Source of the DNA: Filomicrobium insigne
GTDB taxonomy: Bacteria > Pseudomonadota > Alphaproteobacteria > Rhizobiales > Hyphomicrobiaceae
Direction: 5' to 3'
NCBI RefSeq assembly: GCF_900104305.1
Contig: NZ_FNJC01000005.1
Location: 155,226-219,225, forward strand
DNA length: 64,000 nt
The position numbers were made by a program, and so were the translations under genes. The number at the start of each line of letters is the position of its first letter. Positions within the stretch are counted from its first letter, which is position 1. Positions 48,349 through 57,660 of this stretch are shown piece after piece. Under the pieces are notes generated by a model, which saw only the letters and a program-made list of their open reading frames with translations, was not told where the DNA came from and searched no databases.

Positions 48349-49110
48349 CTATTTGAATTTGATGCCTTGAAGAAACCCGCACAGGTCCCGGGTCAAGTGA
48401 TGCACATGTTCAGGTAGCTCCTGCCAAGTCTTCACCTTGAGCTGCGCGGGATGATCCACATAGTCCGAATGCACCAGAACGGTCGTCATCCCCAGCGCGT
48501 GTGGCGCTTCAAGATTGTGGGGCATGTCTTCAAACATCGCTGATTGTTCGGAGCTAACGCCGTGTCGCCGCACCATGCGATCGAAAGCTTCGGCTTCCGG
48601 TTTGGGCACGTACTCACACGTTTCGATCGAACAGATATCTTCGAACTTGTCGAGAACCCCGAGTTTCCCCGCAACGCGTTCGGCGTGACGGCGCGACCCG
48701 TTCGTGAAAATGAGTTTGCGGCCAGGCAACCGTTCGATAGCCTCAGCAAGATCGGGGCATTCCGGCACGCAGGTGAGATCGATATCGTGGACGTAATCAA
48801 GGAAAGGCCCCGGCTCCATTCCGTGCACTTGCATCAGCCCGGATAGCGTTGTGCCGAATTGCCGATAGTAGCTCTTCTGCAAATGACGCGCGTACTCAAA
48901 GGGCACACCAAGCTTCTTGGCAATGAACAAGCCCATGCGCTGATCGACTTGGTCGAACAGATTACATTCCGCCGGATAAAGTGTGTTGTCGAGATCGAAA
49001 ACCCAGATAGCGGTACGATCAAACCCGCGGCGCGCATCTGAAACAACTTGAGGCTTCACACGAACGTCCTCTTCGTTAGAGGTCGCCGGCATATTGTCCT
49101 TCTCCGCCAT
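48349..49110 (-). CDS. HAD-family pyrimidine 5'-nucleotidase
   Basis: Cytosolic phosphatase of the SDT1/PHM8 type. HAD motif I is FDLDNTLYP, motif II IFTNGS, motif III lysine in YVPKPEAEAFD and motif IV MFEDMPHNL. A helical cap sits between I and II. 253 residues with a polar N-terminal lead of about 30. Substrate is probably UMP/CMP or a related nucleotide. It precedes no obvious pathway partner; argB lies upstream on the same strand. Confidence 0.88.
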   Translation of the reverse strand: MAEKDNMPATSNEEDVRVKPQVVSDARRGFDRTAIWVFDLDNTLYPAECNLFDQVDQRMGLFIAKKLGVPFEYARHLQKSYYRQFGTTLSGLMQVHGMEPGPFLDYVHDIDLTCVPECPDLAEAIERLPGRKLIFTNGSRRHAERVAGKLGVLDKFEDICSIETCEYVPKPEAEAFDRMVRRHGVSSEQSAMFEDMPHNLEAPHALGMTTVLVHSDYVDHPAQLKVKTWQELPEHVHHLTRDLCGFLQGIKFK

Positions 49111-49181
49111 CGCAGATCACGACTCCAAGACACAAACCACCTCACGGCTCAAATCAAAACAGCCGCCACTTTGGTTTGCAT

Positions 49182-50129
49182 TCAGATCCTATTTTCTTGT
49201 CCAACGAGCGTTCCAATTCCGTGCTCGGTAAACAACTCAAGCAACACGCAGTGCGGCACCCGCCCATCGATAATGACGACCGCCTCGACACCCGCCTCAA
49301 CGACCTCAATGCAGCCCTCGACCTTCGGGATCATGCCACCCGAAATCGTACCATTCCGAATGAGTTGCCGCGCCTCGTCGACCGAGAGAGACGCGACGAG
49401 GTTTTTATTCTTGTCGAGAACACCCGCCACGTCAGTCAGCAACAATAGGCGTTTGACCTTCATCTTGGCCGCCAGCGCAGACGCAAAGCTGTCAGCGTTG
49501 ATATTAAGGGTCTCACCGCTCCGCGAGAGGCCCACAGGGGCAATGACGGGAATGAGGTCCGAATTCGAAATGACATCCACGATATGCGGATTAACCTCAA
49601 CCGGATCGCCCACATAGCCGATATCGACAGCCTGCATCAGATTGGATGTCGGATCGGGTATTTCCGTTATGCGTTCGGCAATCATCAGATTGGCATCCTT
49701 GCCGCAGATTCCAACCGCCTTGCCGCCTTGCTGATTGATCGCTGACACAATCTCTTTGTTGATCGCGCCCGCCAAAACCATCTCCACGACTTCAACTGTC
49801 GGCTTGTCCGTTACACGCAGGCCATTCACGAAGCTCGATTGGATAGCAAGCTTATCCAGCATCCGTGCGATTTGCGGTCCGCCGCCGTGTACGACGATGG
49901 GATTTACGCCTGACTGCTTCAGATAGACGATATCCTGGGCAAACGCCTGCGACAGCGCCGCATCCCCCATCGCATGCCCGCCGAACTTGATGACGACGTA
50001 CTGCTCATCGTAGCGAATCAAATGCGGAAGAGCCTCGGCAAGAATACGCGCCTGGACATGGGCGCTAATTCCACCGTTTTCGTAGTCTTTCCCCACCATT
50101 TTTTGCGGCTGCGACATCTTATCTGACAT
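49182..50129 (-). CDS. argB: acetylglutamate kinase
   Basis: Phosphorylates N-acetylglutamate in arginine synthesis. [12 protein letters not shown] holds the catalytic lysine. [13 protein letters not shown] binds the phosphate. [29 protein letters not shown] and [19 protein letters not shown] follow (landmarks). 315 residues, start ATG 50129. An N-terminal extension of about 30 residues relative to the E. coli enzyme is typical of arginine-sensitive forms. Confidence 0.95.
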   Translation of the reverse strand: MSDKMSQPQKMVGKDYENGGISAHVQARILAEALPHLIRYDEQYVVIKFGGHAMGDAALSQAFAQDIVYLKQSGVNPIVVHGGGPQIARMLDKLAIQSSFVNGLRVTDKPTVEVVEMVLAGAINKEIVSAINQQGGKAVGICGKDANLMIAERITEIPDPTSNLMQAVDIGYVGDPVEVNPHIVDVISNSDLIPVIAPVGLSRSGETLNINADSFASALAAKMKVKRLLLLTDVAGVLDKNKNLVASLSVDEARQLIRNGTISGGMIPKVEGCIEVVEAGVEAVVIIDGRVPHCVLLELFTEHGIGTLVGQENRI

Positions 50130-50342
50130 GGTCTTGAACGGTCCGTTGCAGTTCGATATTGACTAAAATGCAGCCGCTGAAATCGTAATCCGCCGCCGCG
50201 TGTGTGAGTTATCCTACGCGGGACTTATATCCGTGCCGAAGCCTGCGACAACGGATTTCCCTCACAATCGGTTGCTAATAGCGCTAAGACACGGTGCGAG
50301 GGGCATCGGCTGCTGCGATGAGCGGCTGGTTGGGAGAAGGGC

Positions 50343-52199
50343 ATGACAGCGCCGTTCGTTGAGAGTTTGGGACCTATTCCGATGTCACCGACGTTGGCGT
50401 CTACGCTGGCTCGGGCGGCAAATTATGCCCAATCTCAACAACATATCGAAGTTACACTTGAACATTTGTTGCTGGCTCTAACCGAGGATGACGATGCTTG
50501 TATCGTCATGACGTCTGCCGGCGTCAACCTCGACCAGCTCAAAACGGATGTCTCAAATCACGTAGGACGCATAGAAAACCGGCTTCCGACGGACCATCCT
50601 GGTACCGCCGCTATATCAGACGAGCTCCGGCGTATCCTCAATGCCGCTGCAGCCGCAGCCAGCGGCCGTCGCAATGACATAAACGGCGGAATCGTGCTCG
50701 CTGCGATCATTGGTGACGCCAACAGCAGCGCTGCCGGGCTGTTACAAGCCCACGGGCTGACCTTCGGTGCGGCAATTGAAGTGGTCAAACAGCGGTTTGG
50801 CCCCGAAGCCGAAACCCAGCGACAGCAACCGCACCCTACACCACGTCCGGCCCCTCCACAGCCCGAGCAAAGCAACCGTCAGCAATCGGACGCTGATTCG
50901 TTCCTGGCCGACGCGCGCTCGCGCGTAGAGCACCGCCGCGGGGGACCACCCTCTCCGGAAGGCGAAGCTCAATTTAACGCGCCACCCAGCCCTGCGCCTC
51001 AACCACAACCAGCGCCGGCGCCGGCGCCGGCGCCCGTTAAATCCCCCGCCCCCGAACCGCAACCCAACTTCGGCGCCCCGGCACCCGGCGAACAAACGCC
51101 CGCTGCTCCCCCTACGGCGCGGCCCTCACCGCAACCAGCCCCTGCGACGCGAGATCCACACCCGCAGCAACAGCCCCCACTACCTCAACAATCTCAACCC
51201 GGCCAGGCTTGGACGCCACCGCCCTCGCACGCGCAGCCTCAGTCGCAACCGCGGCCTTATCGCGCGCCCCCTCCCCTGAGCCCTGACGTTGGTATGCGGC
51301 CACCGCCACCGACGGGTCCGTTTCGTACAGAAACCGATCCTGCTCCCAACCCTCAACATCGTCCAGGAGGGGCTAGGCCTCCCGTGCCCGCAGGTTCTCC
51401 TGCGCCCGGGCCGTCACATCAGCAACGTCCTGCACCAGCAGGAGCACAGGCCAGACCGCAAACGCCACTTCCTTCTGTGGAGGAAGTTTTTGGTGGTCCT
51501 CCGACCGCAGAGCTCGAACGCGCGCAGACGACAGCGCGCCGGCAAGGCGGAGCTGACCGGGCTCCAGCCCCCGCACAGACCTCACAAAAAGCCGCAGCGC
51601 AGAACCGGGCAGGCAGCGCACCGGCTAAGAAGCGCCGCCGCGCCCGCACTGATAGCGTGCAGGCAGGCCAGCTTATCGAAAACATTCCGCGTATTATGCG
51701 CGTCGCCCTCCCCTCGCTGGTGGAAGCGCGGATCGCCAAATCCGAAGTTAAGAACCTCGCCGATGGCATGATCGGCGAAGGAGCCGCCTATCGGCACGAT
51801 GTTCTCATTACGCGCGCCATGTCTGTGAGATTGCGAGCACCCGATGGCGGCTTCTTTATAGAAACCTCATCCCCCGAAACGCAGTGGATCGAGAACGCGC
51901 TCGGCTTGATGGCGGATGACTACGCAAGCTGGCGTTGGACAGTGACTCCAAAGGCGAGGGGCCGGCGCCGCCTTCAGCTGATCGTTTCCGCGCGCACCGT
52001 TGGTGCAGACGGGCTTGCAGCCGAGACAGCACTACCCGACCAGATTGTCGAAATCAGAGTGCGCACCAATTATGCACGGACTCTTACGATCTTATTCGGG
52101 TGGCTCGCGGCAGCCGTGGCAGGCGGCATTCTCGCACGCTTTGGCGAGGAGCTGTGGACGTCAATCAGCGGCTTCTTGAAAACGCTTGGCGGTCCGTAA
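50343..52199 (+). CDS. membrane-tethered protein with Clp N-domain, long Pro-rich linker and no ATPase
   Basis: A 618-residue protein of unusual build. Residues 14-150 are a double Clp_N repeat as found at the front of ClpA/ClpB/ClpC, for example QQHIEVTLEHLLLALTEDDDA and NDINGGIVLAAIIGD. A disordered Pro/Gln/Ala-rich linker fills about 160-430. A basic patch KKRRRAR precedes a compact domain (about 436-575) with RHDVLITRAMSVRLRAPDGG. A single transmembrane helix near 581-598 and an amphipathic tail end the protein. No AAA+ Walker motifs exist, so it cannot unfold proteins itself. I infer an inner-membrane adaptor or receptor with the Clp domain in the cytosol. The ATG at 50343 follows GAGAAGG. 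Confidence 0.8.
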   Translation: MTAPFVESLGPIPMSPTLASTLARAANYAQSQQHIEVTLEHLLLALTEDDDACIVMTSAGVNLDQLKTDVSNHVGRIENRLPTDHPGTAAISDELRRILNAAAAAASGRRNDINGGIVLAAIIGDANSSAAGLLQAHGLTFGAAIEVVKQRFGPEAETQRQQPHPTPRPAPPQPEQSNRQQSDADSFLADARSRVEHRRGGPPSPEGEAQFNAPPSPAPQPQPAPAPAPAPVKSPAPEPQPNFGAPAPGEQTPAAPPTARPSPQPAPATRDPHPQQQPPLPQQSQPGQAWTPPPSHAQPQSQPRPYRAPPPLSPDVGMRPPPPTGPFRTETDPAPNPQHRPGGARPPVPAGSPAPGPSHQQRPAPAGAQARPQTPLPSVEEVFGGPPTAELERAQTTARRQGGADRAPAPAQTSQKAAAQNRAGSAPAKKRRRARTDSVQAGQLIENIPRIMRVALPSLVEARIAKSEVKNLADGMIGEGAAYRHDVLITRAMSVRLRAPDGGFFIETSSPETQWIENALGLMADDYASWRWTVTPKARGRRRLQLIVSARTVGADGLAAETALPDQIVEIRVRTNYARTLTILFGWLAAAVAGGILARFGEELWTSISGFLKTLGGP

Positions 52200-52210
52200 G
52201 CGCTTGACCG

Positions 52211-52858
52211 TCAAGCAATCAGCCCTGCGATCGTAGCCTTGAGCTCAGCCATTCCCTGACCCTTCTCCGCCGACGTCGCAAGCACGTAAGGAAACGCCGC
52301 CGGATGGGTTCTGAGTTCACCCAGCGTTGTCTCAGTCAGCGCCTCTAGCTTGAACGGATTGATCTTATCGGCCTTGGTGAGCACGACCTGATAGCTGACA
52401 GCTGACGTGTCCAGCATCCGCATTAGCTCTTTGTCGATCGCCTTGATCCCGTGACGGCTATCAATAAGCACAAACACACGCTTCAGCGTTGGACGGCCTC
52501 GTAGATAGTCTTTGATCAGGTCCGTCCAGGCTTCAACCTTCTCCTTCGGAGCCTTCGCAAAACCGTATCCGGGCATATCGACGATGCACAGCGGCACGCG
52601 CTCGCCCGCATCAGGAGCAAAAATATTCAGCTCCTGCGTTCGCCCAGGCGTGTTTGACGTGCGCGCCAAACCCTTCTGACGCACAAGCGCGTTGATAAGG
52701 CTCGATTTACCCACATTGGAACGCCCGGCAAAGGCGATTTCCGGGATGTCCGCCGGGGGCAGGTGCTCTAATCCGACGACACCTTTGACGAACCCCCACG
52801 GCAGCTCGAAGAGCCGCTCACCGGCAGCGAGCATCTCCTTGGAAAATTCAGGTTCCAC
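52211..52858 (-). CDS. engB: ribosome-biogenesis GTPase EngB/YsxC
   Basis: Essential GTPase in late 50S assembly. GTPase motifs: G1 [15 protein letters not shown]2 [10 protein letters not shown]3 [13 protein letters not shown] and G4 LTKADK. 215 residues. It follows yidC by about 30 nt on the same strand, as in related genomes. The converging Clp-N gene ends 11 nt away. Confidence 0.94.
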   Translation of the reverse strand: MEPEFSKEMLAAGERLFELPWGFVKGVVGLEHLPPADIPEIAFAGRSNVGKSSLINALVRQKGLARTSNTPGRTQELNIFAPDAGERVPLCIVDMPGYGFAKAPKEKVEAWTDLIKDYLRGRPTLKRVFVLIDSRHGIKAIDKELMRMLDTSAVSYQVVLTKADKINPFKLEALTETTLGELRTHPAAFPYVLATSAEKGQGMAELKATIAGLIA

Positions 52859-52887
52859 AGCTCACGACCGCCTGGGCGGCTCTCCCC

Positions 52888-54720
52888 TTATTCGCTCTTT
52901 CGCCCGCCGGGAACCAACGATCGCACTGACAGCAATGTCTTCTTGATATTTCCCATCAACGGCACCTCGACGCCTTGCCGCTTCATAATCAGATACTGCT
53001 GTGCCAACGACAGAACGTTGTTCCAGGCCCAATAGATCACGAGCCCTGCCGGGAACGTGGCAAGCAGGAACGTGAACATCACCGGCATCCAGTTGAAGAT
53101 CATCTGCTGGGTCGGATCAGGCTGCGCAGGGTTGAGCTGCATCTGCAGCCACATCGTCACGCCCATGATGAGCGGCCAAGCTCCGACATGCAGGAACTCG
53201 GGCACCATGAACGGCAGCAATCCGAACAGATTGAATACCGACGTCGGATCAGGCGCGGAAAGGTCCTGAATCCAGCCAAAGAACGGCGCATGGCGCATAT
53301 CGATGGAAACGAACAGCACCTTGTAGAGCGCGAAGAACACCGGGATCTGCAAGAGGATGGGCAGACAGCCAGCCAGAGGATTGATCTTCTCCTTCTGGTA
53401 AAGCGCCATCAGCTCCTTTTGCTGCCGTGCTTTGTCATCCGGGAAGCGCTGCCGCATTTTTTCCATCTCGGGCTGCAGCTTCTTCATCTTGCCCATGGAC
53501 TCGTAGGCCTTGCTGGCCAGCGGATAAAACGCCGCCTTCACGATGACCGTCACCGCAAGAATAGCCAGGCCAAAATTGCCAAGGTGTTTGTAGAGCCAGT
53601 CGAGCAGGTAATAGAGCGGCTTGGTAATGAAGTAGAACCAGCCCCAATCGACAAGATAGTTGAACTCCAGAATACCGAGATCGGCCTCGTATCGATCGAT
53701 CGTCTGGACTCGCTTCGCACCGGCAAACAAGTGCCCGCTCACGTTCGCTGAGCCTCCGGCCGCGACCGTAATGGCAGACCGCATATAGTCAGCCTGAAAA
53801 GCTTCACGCTGCGTATCGGTCCTCTGATTAACGGCCCGCATATTTGCGGTGTACGGCACCGATTGATCGGGCACGAGTGTCGCGGCCCAGTACTTGTCCG
53901 TGAAGCCAAGCCAGCCACCGGTCTTATCCGTGAACTTCTTGGCGCCGCCCTCTTCCAGCGCACCCGAATAGGTGATCTCGTTCAGACCGGCCTCACCGAC
54001 CCAGCCGATGAGACCTTCATGCTGAATGAAGAAGCCTTCAATCTTGGGCGTACCGTACCGGTAGATGCGCGCGTACGGATGCAGGGTAATGTCACCCGAC
54101 GTGTTGTTTTGAACCTCGTCGACGATCTTGAACATGTACTCGTCGTCGACCGAGATCGTGCGCTTGAAAACGAGTCCCTCGCCATTGTCCCAGGTCAGGG
54201 TGACCGGAGTTTCGTGCGTAAGCTTCGCACCCTCTGGAGCGGTCCATACGGTATCCCGTTGCGGAAGTTTGAACGTTGAACCGGCCGCCGCTGGAATCCA
54301 CCCATACTCGGCAAAATAGGCCCGTGATGTATCCGCAGGCGCGAACAAAACCACGTTGGGGCTGCTGGGGTCGACAGTCTCGTGATATTTGACGAACGTC
54401 ACATCATCAATGCGACCGCCAAGAAGTCCGATTGAGCCCTTGAGCGATGGCGTCGCGAGCGGAACGCGACCGGCCGCCGGAGCCGTCCCCGCACCGCCAC
54501 CAGGAACTTGCGCAACACCAGAACTACCAGCGGCGGGTGCTACGGGCGCCGCCGGCACCTCACCCGTCTTCGTCGGCTTCTGTGTCTCACTGTGCTCGAC
54601 AGCAGGTTGCTGTGGCGGCTTGGGTGGCGGGAAGAAAAACTGCCACACCAGCAGTACAGCCATCGACAAGACAATAGCTATGATGAGGTTGTTGGAATTA
54701 TCCGGTTTTTGGCTGAGCAT
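52888..54720 (-). CDS. yidC: membrane protein insertase YidC
   Basis: Inserts and folds inner-membrane proteins, with or without SecYEG. N-terminal anchor LIIAIVLSMAVLLVWQFFF is followed by a Pro/Ala-rich stretch, the periplasmic beta domain (about 90-350) and five C-terminal helices (KAAFYPLASKAYESMGKMKKL, then NPLAGCLPILLQIPVFFALY as landmarks). ATG 54720 has GAGG at 7 nt; 610 residues. Order rpmH-rnpA-yidC-engB is standard, but no yidD is found in the 149-bp gap to rnpA. Confidence 0.95.
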   Translation of the reverse strand: MLSQKPDNSNNLIIAIVLSMAVLLVWQFFFPPPKPPQQPAVEHSETQKPTKTGEVPAAPVAPAAGSSGVAQVPGGGAGTAPAAGRVPLATPSLKGSIGLLGGRIDDVTFVKYHETVDPSSPNVVLFAPADTSRAYFAEYGWIPAAAGSTFKLPQRDTVWTAPEGAKLTHETPVTLTWDNGEGLVFKRTISVDDEYMFKIVDEVQNNTSGDITLHPYARIYRYGTPKIEGFFIQHEGLIGWVGEAGLNEITYSGALEEGGAKKFTDKTGGWLGFTDKYWAATLVPDQSVPYTANMRAVNQRTDTQREAFQADYMRSAITVAAGGSANVSGHLFAGAKRVQTIDRYEADLGILEFNYLVDWGWFYFITKPLYYLLDWLYKHLGNFGLAILAVTVIVKAAFYPLASKAYESMGKMKKLQPEMEKMRQRFPDDKARQQKELMALYQKEKINPLAGCLPILLQIPVFFALYKVLFVSIDMRHAPFFGWIQDLSAPDPTSVFNLFGLLPFMVPEFLHVGAWPLIMGVTMWLQMQLNPAQPDPTQQMIFNWMPVMFTFLLATFPAGLVIYWAWNNVLSLAQQYLIMKRQGVEVPLMGNIKKTLLSVRSLVPGGRKSE

Positions 54721-54869
54721 CAGGGCCTCGACTCGCGGGGTCACTCTGGCCGGGCCGCGATCGTTCGGCAAATTACGAACGAAGTCTAGGCCGACCGTGC
54801 ATATTGGCTGACGGTATCCGCCATCACCGACTTCAGCGCAACCGTGACATATCGGTCATCGCGTGGAAT

Positions 54870-55289
54870 TTAACTCACAGGGCCTCTTGGACGCTTTGAA
54901 CTCCCACGCCCATCCACCGAACTCATCACGCGGTTAACCCGGATGAAAGCCTGCTCCAGATCACCACAAAGACTTGCGAAAGACCTCGTCTCCGCACTCG
55001 ACCGCGCTACAAGCACATAATCACAATTGGAACGCGCGCAACGTGGTGCCAGTGCGTCTACCGCGGCCTTTAAGCGTCGGCGTATCCGATTGCGAACAAC
55101 AGCCGAGCCCAATTTCTTTGTCGCTGTGAACCCGAAACGGGCAACGTCGGATTCTGCACCGAAAACGGTCCGGGCTCGCCCGGGTGTACGCGGCTTAGCC
55201 TCTAGCACAAACGCCGGAGTCGCCCAGCGCGCTCCGCCGCGTATACGTAAGAATTCCGAGCGCTTCTTGAGCGTCTCCACAGCTTCCAA
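54870..55289 (-). CDS. rnpA: ribonuclease P protein component
   Basis: Small basic protein that assists the RNase P RNA in 5' maturation of tRNA. ETLKKRSEFLRIRGGARW at the start and the RNR motif in SAVVRNRIRRRLKAAV identify it. 139 residues with a start at TTG 55289; a GTG three codons later is equally possible. It lies 48 nt downstream of rpmH in the same transcript. Confidence 0.92.
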   Translation of the reverse strand: MEAVETLKKRSEFLRIRGGARWATPAFVLEAKPRTPGRARTVFGAESDVARFGFTATKKLGSAVVRNRIRRRLKAAVDALAPRCARSNCDYVLVARSSAETRSFASLCGDLEQAFIRVNRVMSSVDGRGSSKRPRGPVS

Positions 55290-55337
55290 ACTTTAGATCG
55301 ACGGAGCCGCACACGCTCGGTGTCGCATACGGACAGA

Positions 55338-55472
55338 TTATGCGGAAAGACGCTTGCGGCCCTTCGCGCGCCGACGGGCGAGAACCCGCAGGCCACCCTT
55401 AGTAAGCATCCGCTTGCGGAAACCGTGGCGGCGCTTGCGAACCAGCCGGCTCGGTTGATATGTGCGTTTCAC
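55338..55472 (-). CDS. rpmH: 50S ribosomal protein L34
   Basis: Very short basic ribosomal protein of 44 residues. It opens [18 protein letters not shown] and ends [10 protein letters not shown] before TAA at 55338-55340. The start codon is GTG at 55472-55470 rather than ATG. The gene is the first of the rpmH-rnpA cluster, with a sigma-70 promoter about 145 nt upstream. Confidence 0.96.
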   Translation of the reverse strand: MKRTYQPSRLVRKRRHGFRKRMLTKGGLRVLARRRAKGRKRLSA

Positions 55473-55873
55473 GTTCTCGTCTCCACCACGTCAAGCCGGT
55501 TGCGCGCGCAAAAGGGCGCAAGCCAGCCGAAAAATCTGATTGATAGCGCTTCAGCCGCAGCCAAAGCTGAGCGTCTCCACAAACGCCCACGAAGGGCTGA
55601 AGGCGGGAATTGGCCGCTTATAGGGGTGGCCCCGGCTAAAGTCAATCGTCACGACGACGGCAAATGCAGGTACGCGCCGCGCCAAACACTCGATAGCATG
55701 CGGCCCAACAGCGACCATCCAGCGACGTCGCATTCGGCCATCACGTACAATCACGAAGTAATATCAAATATCACGACTGATTGAGATACCATTTTCTTTT
55801 CAACTGAACTTAGTCATCTAGAATTCAAAACGGATCAAACTAAGAAGACTCCGCGAGAAGCTCGAAAAGCACC
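55473..55873. other. divergent intergenic region between rpmH and the DUF547 operon
   Basis: About 400 bp. The left half carries the rpmH promoter and a 145-nt leader. The right end (about 55750-55860) is AT-rich and is the likely promoter region of the plus-strand DUF547 operon. No gene is supported. Confidence 0.45.
55617..55645 (-). promoter_or_regulatory. sigma-70 promoter of rpmH-rnpA
   Basis: On the minus strand TTGACT (-35, 55645-55640) and TATAAG (-10, 55622-55617) are separated by exactly 17 nt. Position and match are those of a strong housekeeping promoter. Confidence 0.85.
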
Positions 55874-56857
55874 ATGTATCGAAGAGTTATTTACCAAAGC
55901 TCACATCTGGCGGTGCACTCCTTCACCGAACAATCCGGCACGAAACGTGGCCAGCGACGCGCGATTTTGCGTGCGTCGCTTTTCATCATCCCGGCAATAG
56001 TTGGCCTGGCCCTGAAAACAACTGACACCGCCGCAGCGCAATCGATTACGCAAAGCTTCGCGGTTCATGACCGGAATGCAAAAGCCCGGGTCGACCACAC
56101 AGCCTGGTCGATACTGCTTAAAGAATTTCTCGTCGAAGGCTCCGACGGGATCAATCGCATTGCCTACGGGCCATTCAAGGAAACCAAACACTCCAGCCTC
56201 AAAAGCTACGTTAAAAGCCTGGAACGGATTGATCCCCGGACGTTGAGCCGACCAGAACAGTTTGCCTATTGGGTCAACCTGTACAATGCCAAGACTGTCG
56301 ATGTCGTCCTGGACAAGTATCCCGTGGCGTCAATTCGCGACATCTCTATATCGCCGGATCTTCTGGATTTGCTGAAGCAGAGTGTTGGCGCTGGTGGACC
56401 TTGGAAAGCAGAAATCCTAACAATCGCCGGAGTTGCATTGTCACTCGACAACATAGAGCACGATATCCTGCGCCCGATCTTTAAGGACCCACGCATCCAC
56501 TACGTAGTCAATTGCGCGTCATACGGATGCCCCAACCTGCCAAGCGAGGCACTCACCTCTGCCAACCTCGAAGCTCAATTGGACGCAGGCGCCAAGGCCT
56601 ACATCAATCATCCACGCGGTTTCCAAATCACGTCCGGCCAAGTGACGGCGTCATCCATCTATCAATGGTTCCAAGCTGATTTCGGCGGAAGCGCTGAGGC
56701 GGTTCTGCTGCATGCTTCCAAATATGCGGAGCCAAGCCTTAAAAACAGGCTCCGAGGCATTACGACAATCGACAGTTATCGATACGATTGGTCACTCAAT
56801 GACGCGGCACCGGCCAGCGGTAACGGGGCTAGCTCTCAAGGGGTGACCGCGCGATGA
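55874..56857 (+). CDS. exported DUF547 domain protein
   Basis: 327 residues. A long N-terminus with RRAILRASLFIIPAIVG suggests export, possibly by the Tat route, with cleavage near TAAA. The body is DUF547, with FAYWVNLYNAKTVDVVLDKYP and HYVVNCASYGCPNL (landmarks). That domain resembles cysteine-protease/transglutaminase-like folds, and the Cys in NCAS may be catalytic. The next gene starts within its stop codon (ATGA), so translation is coupled. First gene of a four-gene operon. Confidence 0.85.
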   Translation: MYRRVIYQSSHLAVHSFTEQSGTKRGQRRAILRASLFIIPAIVGLALKTTDTAAAQSITQSFAVHDRNAKARVDHTAWSILLKEFLVEGSDGINRIAYGPFKETKHSSLKSYVKSLERIDPRTLSRPEQFAYWVNLYNAKTVDVVLDKYPVASIRDISISPDLLDLLKQSVGAGGPWKAEILTIAGVALSLDNIEHDILRPIFKDPRIHYVVNCASYGCPNLPSEALTSANLEAQLDAGAKAYINHPRGFQITSGQVTASSIYQWFQADFGGSAEAVLLHASKYAEPSLKNRLRGITTIDSYRYDWSLNDAAPASGNGASSQGVTAR

Positions 56858-57660
56858 AATGCTCAGATGGCCAATGTGCTGACTTTCCTACACCACCCAA
56901 AGGCAAATGGCGCAAATGGCTACCGCTCATCGCGATCGTCGCTCTCATGGCGTTCGTCTTTGCCATGGGCTGGCACGAGCATCTTTCCTTTAAGACGATT
57001 GGGCTGAATTACGAGCGTCTTATGGACTTTATCGAGGCCAACTTCGCCACCGCGCTCTCGATCTATGTTCTCGCTTACATCGTTGTCGTCGCGCTCTCGT
57101 TGCCGGGCGGACTGATCATGACCCTTGCCGGTGGGCTTTTATTCGGCTGGGTAATCGCGGCACCAGCAACGATATTCGGCGCAACCGTTGGAGCGACTAT
57201 CATTTTCCTCGCCGCGAGATCCTCTCTGGGTGAGGCACTCGCCGCCAAGGCGGGACCGTGGGTCTGCAAATTGAAGAACGGCTTCCAGGAAAATGCCCTG
57301 TGCTATCTCTTGTTCTTGCGGCTCCTGCCGGTGTTCCCCTTCGTCGTTGTCAATGTGGTGCCCGCGCTGCTAGGCGTGCCTCTCGGCACATATATCCTCG
57401 GGACACTTCTCGGCATTATCCCCGGCACCTACGCATTCTGCGTCGCCGGTGCCGGACTGGGGAGCGTCATCGACGCGCAAAATAGGATTTACAGAGATTG
57501 TCTCGCAAATAACCCGGAAAATGCCTCAGCCTGCCCGTATACGGTTGATACGTCCGCTCTAGTGACCAAGGAACTCCTGTTAGCGTTTGCACTCCTTGGT
57601 ATCGTGGCGTTAATTCCGGTGATCATCAAAAAATGGAGCAAGCGCAATGCCGCCGTCTGA
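56854..57660 (+). CDS. TVP38/TMEM64 family membrane protein
   Basis: A 268-residue polytopic protein of the SNARE-associated/DedA superfamily. The family core reads LPGGLIMTLAGGLLFGW, then GATVGATIIFLAARSSLG, and LRLLPVFPFVVVNVVPALLGV (landmarks). Relatives are involved in lipid scrambling or membrane homeostasis. A short cytosolic lead precedes the first helix. It overlaps the DUF547 stop by 4 nt and the next gene by 14 nt. Confidence 0.9.
   Translation: MKCSDGQCADFPTPPKGKWRKWLPLIAIVALMAFVFAMGWHEHLSFKTIGLNYERLMDFIEANFATALSIYVLAYIVVVALSLPGGLIMTLAGGLLFGWVIAAPATIFGATVGATIIFLAARSSLGEALAAKAGPWVCKLKNGFQENALCYLLFLRLLPVFPFVVVNVVPALLGVPLGTYILGTLLGIIPGTYAFCVAGAGLGSVIDAQNRIYRDCLANNPENASACPYTVDTSALVTKELLLAFALLGIVALIPVIIKKWSKRNAAV

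Noticed and set aside
54721..54869. A hidden yidD between rnpA and yidC
   Set aside because: The 149-bp gap is too short, and no YidD-like Cys-rich frame is present.
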